DNA of 38,000 nucleotides from an uncultured Bacilli bacterium. Lineage in GTDB: Bacteria; Bacillota_I; Bacilli_A; RF39; UBA660. Under the pieces are notes generated by a model. That model ran no database searches, was not told the origin of the DNA, and saw only the letters and a program-made list of their open reading frames with translations. The stretch covers positions 1 through 38,000 of the forward strand of contig CAKPDF010000013.1 in the NCBI GenBank assembly GCA_934148535.1, written 5' to 3'. Of the stretch, positions 33,580-38,000 are shown piece after piece. The translations under genes and the position numbers were made by a program. Position 1 is the stretch's first letter. Every line of letters starts with the position of its first letter.

Positions 33580-35189
33580 TTCTTCAAAAAATTATTTATC
33601 TTATTTCCAAATACAACCCTAATATTACCATTTCTCCTATTTATAATTATATATACTAAGAAACTTACAACCCCATATACAAATAGCACAACAATACTTA
33701 ATAACCTAGAATTAATATTAGTAGAAATAAATAATTTCATTATTAATATAACCAAAGTAAATATTATAAAAGAAACTATATACTTAGGTAATCTCTTTCT
33801 CGTAGAAGTAAAATCAAAACCATACTTATTTCTCAAAGTAGACATAGAAATAGTAATAGAAAGAATATATCCAATTATAGCAGCAAAAACTGCCCCATAA
33901 CTAACATTTAACCCAATCTTATCACATAATAACATTAAAGGAACATCCAAAATTGCATTAGTTAGCAACCCACTAAGTACAGATATCATTACTAATTTAT
34001 ATTTACTAAGTCCTTGTAAAGTATTAATAATAATAGTATAAAATCCTCCAAATAAAGCAGTATATACAAATACTTTATACACAATAGGACCATAATAACT
34101 ATTACCATAAAACAAAGTCCATACAGGTTTTACCAATAAAGATAAAAAAATAGTCATTGGAACAATAACAAGTAATACACATTGCATAGCCTTATTAAAT
34201 TTATCATTAACATCTTTCATATCACCCTTAGTATAACTAGTAACAATATTAGGAATCAAACTAGTAACAAGACCTGTAGATATTGCCAAAATAATATTAT
34301 TTAACTTAACACCCCAAGTAGTATATACTCCTACTATAGACTCCATTATATTAGCAGGATATTTTAAAATATCAGACATAGTCCTAGACAATAATATCAT
34401 ATCAACAGTAGTATATAAATTATTAACTAAACTTATTAAAATAAAAGGAATAGAATACATAAATATTTTTTTTGCTATTTCCTTCTTAGAAATAAGACTA
34501 CTCTTTTCTTCATCACTTACCTCTAACAAATTAGACTTTCTAATCTTAGATCTCAAATAAACATAAGCAACCAATCCTCCAAAAAAAGCACCAAGCATAG
34601 ACACCCCTATTGCATATCTAAGAGGAAGATTTAATATTTTTATGCAAGTCAAACTACCCACTAAAACTATTATTACTCTAACTACCTGTTCTATTACCTG
34701 ACTAACAGAATAAGGAGTAATATACTTATATCCTTGTAATAATCCTTTAGTAACACTCAAAAAAGGAATTATTAATATAGCAAAACTAACAGCCCTAATA
34801 ACAAAAGCAATATCATCGCTAGTATTACCACCCAAAGAACTACCAATTATCAATCTGCCTATAGAAGGAGCAAAAACAAATAAAATAATAAACATAACTA
34901 TAGAAATAATTGATATAATCTTTAAAGAAACATTATATGTATCCTTAATAGCACTCTTCTTTCCTAAAGCATAATACTCACTAGTAAGCTTACTAATAGC
35001 AAATGGAAAACCCGCACTAGATATACTTAAAAATAACTGATATATATTATAACCATACCCATATAAAGCTCCGCCAGTCTCACCAATTATAGCATTAAAA
35101 GGAATAACATATAAAATACCAATTATTTTTACAATAAGTATTCCCATAGTAGCAACTATTGTTCCCTCAATAAAACTATTCTTTTTCAT
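33567..35189 (-). CDS. murJ: Lipid II flippase of the MurJ/SpoVB (MOP) superfamily
   Basis: 540 residues with about 14 membrane helices. The start IEGTIVATMGILIVKIIGILYVIPF and the GYGYNIYQLFLSISSAGFPFAISKL stretch (cited as pieces) are those of the YtgP/SpoVB branch of Firmicutes. Members flip lipid-linked cell-wall precursors across the membrane; YtgP is the vegetative MurJ and SpoVB acts in spore cortex synthesis. With only one copy in view either role is possible; I favour the vegetative one by sequence feel. The ATG has GTTGAGGTGAACA upstream, and the promoter overlaps the terminator of the glycosyltransferase gene. Confidence 0.85.
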   Translation of the reverse strand: MKKNSFIEGTIVATMGILIVKIIGILYVIPFNAIIGETGGALYGYGYNIYQLFLSISSAGFPFAISKLTSEYYALGKKSAIKDTYNVSLKIISIISIVMFIILFVFAPSIGRLIIGSSLGGNTSDDIAFVIRAVSFAILIIPFLSVTKGLLQGYKYITPYSVSQVIEQVVRVIIVLVGSLTCIKILNLPLRYAIGVSMLGAFFGGLVAYVYLRSKIRKSNLLEVSDEEKSSLISKKEIAKKIFMYSIPFILISLVNNLYTTVDMILLSRTMSDILKYPANIMESIVGVYTTWGVKLNNIILAISTGLVTSLIPNIVTSYTKGDMKDVNDKFNKAMQCVLLVIVPMTIFLSLLVKPVWTLFYGNSYYGPIVYKVFVYTALFGGFYTIIINTLQGLSKYKLVMISVLSGLLTNAILDVPLMLLCDKIGLNVSYGAVFAAIIGYILSITISMSTLRNKYGFDFTSTRKRLPKYIVSFIIFTLVILIMKLFISTNINSRLLSIVVLFVYGVVSFLVYIIINRRNGNIRVVFGNKINNFLKKMHL

Positions 35190-35202
35190 TGTTCACCTCA
35201 AC

Positions 35203-35247
35203 TAAAAAAATTATACTATTAATAATAACTTTTATCAATAGTATAAT
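35203..35247 (-). terminator. Terminator of the glycosyltransferase operon, overlapping the murJ promoter
   Basis: Perfect 11-bp arms ATTATACTATT and AATAGTATAAT (35237-35247 and 35210-35220) with a 16-base loop, then seven T residues on the minus strand (35203-35209). Confidence 0.75.
35210..35238 (-). promoter_or_regulatory. murJ promoter inside the terminator hairpin
   Basis: Minus strand: TTGATA (35233-35238), 17 bp, TATAAT (35210-35215). The -35 begins in the 5' arm and the -10 is the end of the 3' arm of the hairpin above. Confidence 0.75.
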
Positions 35248-35269
35248 TAAAAATTTACAAAATCAAATA

Positions 35270-36328
35270 TTATCTATTTTTTTCTGTTACTACCTTATGA
35301 GGCTTAATTTTCTTATCTTTAACATTACCAATATTCATAACATCCTCATAAACCCTCTTAAGTTCTAACCCAACATATTTAATATCTCTCTTTTTAGCAA
35401 CTTCATAAGCTTTTTCAGTTAAATCTGGTAGCTTTCCAGAAATAATTTTCTTTATTTTATCCTCAAACTCATCTAAATCTTTAGCCTTATAAACATTTAC
35501 CCCATTAATAAGCCAATCATCAAAAACTGGAATATCCCTAATTAATGCTTTAGTCTTACAAGCACAAGCCTCAATAATAGGAATTCCCTCAGTTTCTTCT
35601 AATGTAGGAAACAAATATAAATCACACCCACTCATTGCAGCCTTAATCATATCTTGCTCCACATATCCCGCAAAAGTTAAATTATCAAGTTCAGTATTAA
35701 CAGCATCTCTAACAGGTTTAGTAGCAGCAGATAACGGACTATATCCAAACCAAATAAATTTATATTCAGGTAACCTCTTAGCAAGTTCTACAAAATCAAC
35801 AATACCCTTTCTTTCAATATATAAACCAATCCCTATAATTACTTTATCATCATCACTATAATTATATTCTCTTCTAAACCTCTTTCCCTCTAAAGTATTC
35901 CTCTTAAAAAAATCAAGTTCAATGCCATTACTTATAGCATATATCTTTTTATCAATACCATATCCTTCCAATAATCTCTTAGAATATGGTGTAGGAGTAA
36001 CAATAACATCTCCCAAGTTATAGCACTTAATCAGCCATTTCTTAAACATAGAAGATACCTGCTTAGAAAATATAAAACCATCTCTAAAATCTTCCTCAGT
36101 AGAATGAGCATGATATACAATCTTTTTCCCCTTTTCCTTAGCTTTCTTAGCAATCTCATAAGAAGCAGGAAAATAAGTATTAATATGCAATATATCATAA
36201 TCATCATTTAATTTAGTAGTATAAGGAATTCCTACACTCTCCAAAGCTTTTTTTTGATGATTTATAGCCTTACCTAAACCAGATTTACCAACTACTTTTA
36301 ATCCTTCTGTATATAACAATACCTTCAT
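35270..36328 (-). CDS. GT4-family glycosyltransferase, probably for glycolipid
   Basis: 352 residues. GT-B fold: an N-terminal acceptor domain starting MKVLLYTEGLKVVGKSGLGK, and a C-terminal nucleotide-sugar domain with GIGLYIERKGIVDF and the E-x7-E region PTLEETEGIPIIEACACKTKA. YDILHINTYFP and HAHSTEEDFRDGFIFS are typical of Bacilli enzymes that add a sugar to glycosyl-diacylglycerol, the anchor of lipoteichoic acid, but substrate and acceptor are inferred. A cytoplasmic-face enzyme. Its ATG directly follows the TAA of the permease gene, with AGGTGAT inside that gene as ribosome binding site, so translation is coupled. Terminated at 35203-35247. Confidence 0.85.
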   Translation of the reverse strand: MKVLLYTEGLKVVGKSGLGKAINHQKKALESVGIPYTTKLNDDYDILHINTYFPASYEIAKKAKEKGKKIVYHAHSTEEDFRDGFIFSKQVSSMFKKWLIKCYNLGDVIVTPTPYSKRLLEGYGIDKKIYAISNGIELDFFKRNTLEGKRFRREYNYSDDDKVIIGIGLYIERKGIVDFVELAKRLPEYKFIWFGYSPLSAATKPVRDAVNTELDNLTFAGYVEQDMIKAAMSGCDLYLFPTLEETEGIPIIEACACKTKALIRDIPVFDDWLINGVNVYKAKDLDEFEDKIKKIISGKLPDLTEKAYEVAKKRDIKYVGLELKRVYEDVMNIGNVKDKKIKPHKVVTEKNR

Positions 36329-37396
36329 TTAATCACCTACCTTTTTCTCCTTAATCTCTACTATCTTATCACTTATATCACTCTTAAAAAATCTAATAGT
36401 CACAAGAACAACAATCGCTACTGGTAAAGATACAACAATTCCCCAAAAGCCACCTAATACACCACCTGCAAATACAGCAAAAATATTCACAAGAGGATGT
36501 ATCTGATTAGTTCTACCATATACTCTAGGACTTACAATATATCCATCTATATTAGGACATATCAAACATACAAGTAAAGTTAATATAAATAACTTAATAC
36601 TAATAACAGACGCTATTAAGCAAGCAATAATATTAACAATTAATCCCCCAAAATAAGGAATTATAGTAGTAACAGCAGCAAGAACTCCTAATATTAAATA
36701 GTTAGGATGACCAATTAATTTAAACACTAAAGTATATTCAAATAACTGAATTATTATGTTTAATCCTAAGCCAGTAAAATAACCACTAATACCTTCATCT
36801 AACTTAGACACATAAGCATAACTTCTATTTTTCATAGATTTAAGTCTCTTTTTAACACCACTTCTTATCTTATCCATATCCCATAAGAAATAAACTGAAA
36901 CTATAGCAGTTATAATCAAAGTACTAATAACACTAATAGAAGTATTAACCACGTTTATAGCACCATCAGATAAATACTTACTAAGAGTTTTAATAACATC
37001 TTTAGATATATCTCCAAATGAAGTTTGTAATGCTCCTAAATCAATCTCATATTTAGAAGAAATATCCGCTATAAAAGCCGAAATATTAGATAAAAATAAT
37101 ACCACTTGATCATATAACATAGGAACAAATAAAATAAGTATCAAAGTAAGAAATCCCACTAAAATAAATATTACTGTACCTACCGCTAACCATTTAGGAA
37201 ATCCAACATTAGAAAGTCTTCTTACAAACGGATATAATGCATACGCTATAACAAATGCTAAAACAAATGGAAATAATACTGCAACTACTTTATTAAGTAT
37301 TCCTACCCATAATCCACTAATCATATATAATAAACAAATAATTCCAATTATCATAAGTAAATTTAATATTTTAAAATTAATTTTATCACTTTTCAT
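36329..37396 (-). CDS. AI-2E family transporter (PF01594)
   Basis: 355 residues from ATG 37396 with about eight membrane helices. ILNKVVAVLFPFVLAFVIAYALYP near the start and GRTNQIHPLVNIFAVFAGG (family signature) plus GFWGIVVSLPVAIV near the end are visible. Members are poorly defined: some export autoinducer-2, others act as Na+/H+ antiporters. AGAAGGAG precedes the ATG, which overlaps the dtd stop by 11 bases (ATGAAAAGTGA). An upstream in-frame ATG at 37438 would extend the protein inside dtd without a binding site and is rejected. It is the middle gene of dtd-permease-glycosyltransferase. Confidence 0.88.
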   Translation of the reverse strand: MKSDKINFKILNLLMIIGIICLLYMISGLWVGILNKVVAVLFPFVLAFVIAYALYPFVRRLSNVGFPKWLAVGTVIFILVGFLTLILILFVPMLYDQVVLFLSNISAFIADISSKYEIDLGALQTSFGDISKDVIKTLSKYLSDGAINVVNTSISVISTLIITAIVSVYFLWDMDKIRSGVKKRLKSMKNRSYAYVSKLDEGISGYFTGLGLNIIIQLFEYTLVFKLIGHPNYLILGVLAAVTTIIPYFGGLIVNIIACLIASVISIKLFILTLLVCLICPNIDGYIVSPRVYGRTNQIHPLVNIFAVFAGGVLGGFWGIVVSLPVAIVVLVTIRFFKSDISDKIVEIKEKKVGD

Positions 37397-37841
37397 CTCT
37401 ATTCTCCTTCTCCAAAATAATAGTAATAGGACCATCATTTATTAAAGATACTTGCATAGAAGCCCCAAATATTCCAGTTTCTACCTCTACATTCTTAAGT
37501 CCTAATTTTTCATTAAATAAATCATATAATTTTGTAGCATCTACTCCTCTTAATGCTTTAATATAACTAGGTCTTCTTCCCTTAGAACTATCAGCATATA
37601 AAGTAAATTGACTAACAGATAAAATACTACCACCTACATCTAATAGACTTAAATTCATAACACCATTTTCATCATCAAATATTCTTAAATTTATTATTTT
37701 ATCTACCATATAATCAATTATATCTTCATTATCACCATATGTAAAACCCACTAATAACATTAGTCCTTTATCAATACAACCTACTATTTTATTATCTACT
37801 TCAACACTAGATTTAATACATCTTTGCACTACAACTTTCAT
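37386..37841 (-). CDS. dtd: D-aminoacyl-tRNA deacylase
   Basis: 151 residues from ATG 37841, the usual length. Removes D-amino acids (and glycine from tRNA-Ala) mis-attached to tRNA. SQFT at 77-80 (in SQFTLYADSSKGRRPSY) and the cross-subunit Gly-cisPro in NDGPIT (GP at 137-138) form the active site of the homodimer and are intact. GTG starts 15 bases upstream lack spacing; AGAGTGATTAAA before ATG 37841 is the best site. First visible gene of an operon with the permease and the glycosyltransferase. No clear promoter was found in the 70 bases upstream. Confidence 0.95.
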   Translation of the reverse strand: MKVVVQRCIKSSVEVDNKIVGCIDKGLMLLVGFTYGDNEDIIDYMVDKIINLRIFDDENGVMNLSLLDVGGSILSVSQFTLYADSSKGRRPSYIKALRGVDATKLYDLFNEKLGLKNVEVETGIFGASMQVSLINDGPITIILEKENRDEK

Positions 37842-37913
37842 TTTAATCACTCTCACTAATATTATATAACATAATTATCAATTTTAAAAGAAAAACTGTA
37901 TTAAAATCAAAAA

Positions 37914-38000
37914 CTAAAATTTCTTGTGAAATGAAAAAGTAAAATCCAGTTTCACTATATTTGAAAAGAATTTAGTCTTACACACAATTCCACTTGCATA
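37914..38000 (-). CDS. Possible C-terminal end of a gene entering from the right
   Basis: On the minus strand a frame is open from the window edge for 28 codons (ending SFHKKF) to a TAG at 37914-37916. I do not recognise it. A basic, Phe-rich end could be real, but a frame this short is weak evidence. Confidence 0.25.
   Translation of the reverse strand, partial: YASGIVCKTKFFSNIVKLDFTFSFHKKF

Noticed and set aside
37857..37916. Promoter for the dtd operon
   Set aside because: TATAAT-like words occur but none has a -35 at a workable distance; TTGATA is only 9 bp from the best -10.
1..38000. tRNA or rRNA genes
   Set aside because: No cloverleaf with a TTC-containing T-arm or GC-rich rRNA segment was noticed in any gap.
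1..38000. Mycoplasma-type genetic code (TGA as Trp)
   Set aside because: Trp codons in tuf and other conserved genes are TGG, and dtd ends with TGA at the expected length.

Overview
The window is a very AT-rich stretch of a low-GC Firmicutes chromosome, most likely a member of class Bacilli (an RF39/Erysipelotrichia-like gut lineage is my guess from overall feel, not a measurement). Reasons: strong AGGAGGTG-type ribosome binding sites, TTGACA/TATAAT promoters that often carry an extended -10 TG, RNase J, a SpoVB/MurJ-type flippase, a CotY/CotZ-like spore coat protein and Bacilli-like EF-Tu, EF-G, S7 and S12. Trp is encoded by TGG and TGA is used as a stop (dtd), so the code is standard.

Layout. 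1-3100: a converging partial gene, then a lon protease operon (minus strand) that ends in a small Cys-His-Asp transglutaminase-like protein. 3100-8610: envelope and unknown genes on the minus strand (an ABC exporter membrane domain with no ATPase, a two-TM protein, a TasA-like secreted protein, a WG-repeat-like protein, a tail-anchored low-complexity protein), interrupted by the plus-strand CotZ-like coat gene. 8650-10500: mirror-image divergent promoters and RNase J. 10500-12340: a gene broken by one in-frame stop, plus two small coupled unknown genes. 12396-16824: the str operon in the order rpsL-rpsG-fusA-tuf (minus strand), with a consensus promoter before rpsL, a second promoter before tuf and a terminator after tuf. 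16886-20820: a two-gene operon for a 1111-residue pseudopilin-like surface protein with Ig-like repeats and a Cys-rich tail. 20863-21969: a class A beta-lactamase-fold serine hydrolase. 22022-25393: an operon of a membrane-anchored protein, a solute-binding-domain/GGDEF sensor and a YihY-family membrane protein. 25394-27740: tgt and an Rpn-type nuclease with a 12-bp tandem repeat. 28100-32760: an MgtA-type P-ATPase, an alternative sigma-70 factor and an orphan Dam-type methylase. 32780-33430: a decayed insertion sequence with a palindromic repeat that also occurs 26 kb away, and a possible 28-residue hydrophobic microprotein. 33550-37841: murJ, a GT4 glycosyltransferase, an AI-2E family permease and dtd.

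How the genes fit together. The core is translation (str operon, dtd, tgt), RNA decay (RNase J) and protein quality control (Lon). Around it lies a large set of membrane and cell-surface genes: pseudopilin, TasA-like protein, beta-lactamase fold, flippase and glycolipid-type glycosyltransferase. No complete mobile element, CRISPR array, tRNA or rRNA was seen. The least described items are the giant Cys-rich pseudopilin with its partner gene, the Cys-His-Asp protein behind lon, the ATPase-less ABC domain, and the repeat/microprotein cluster at the IS remnant.
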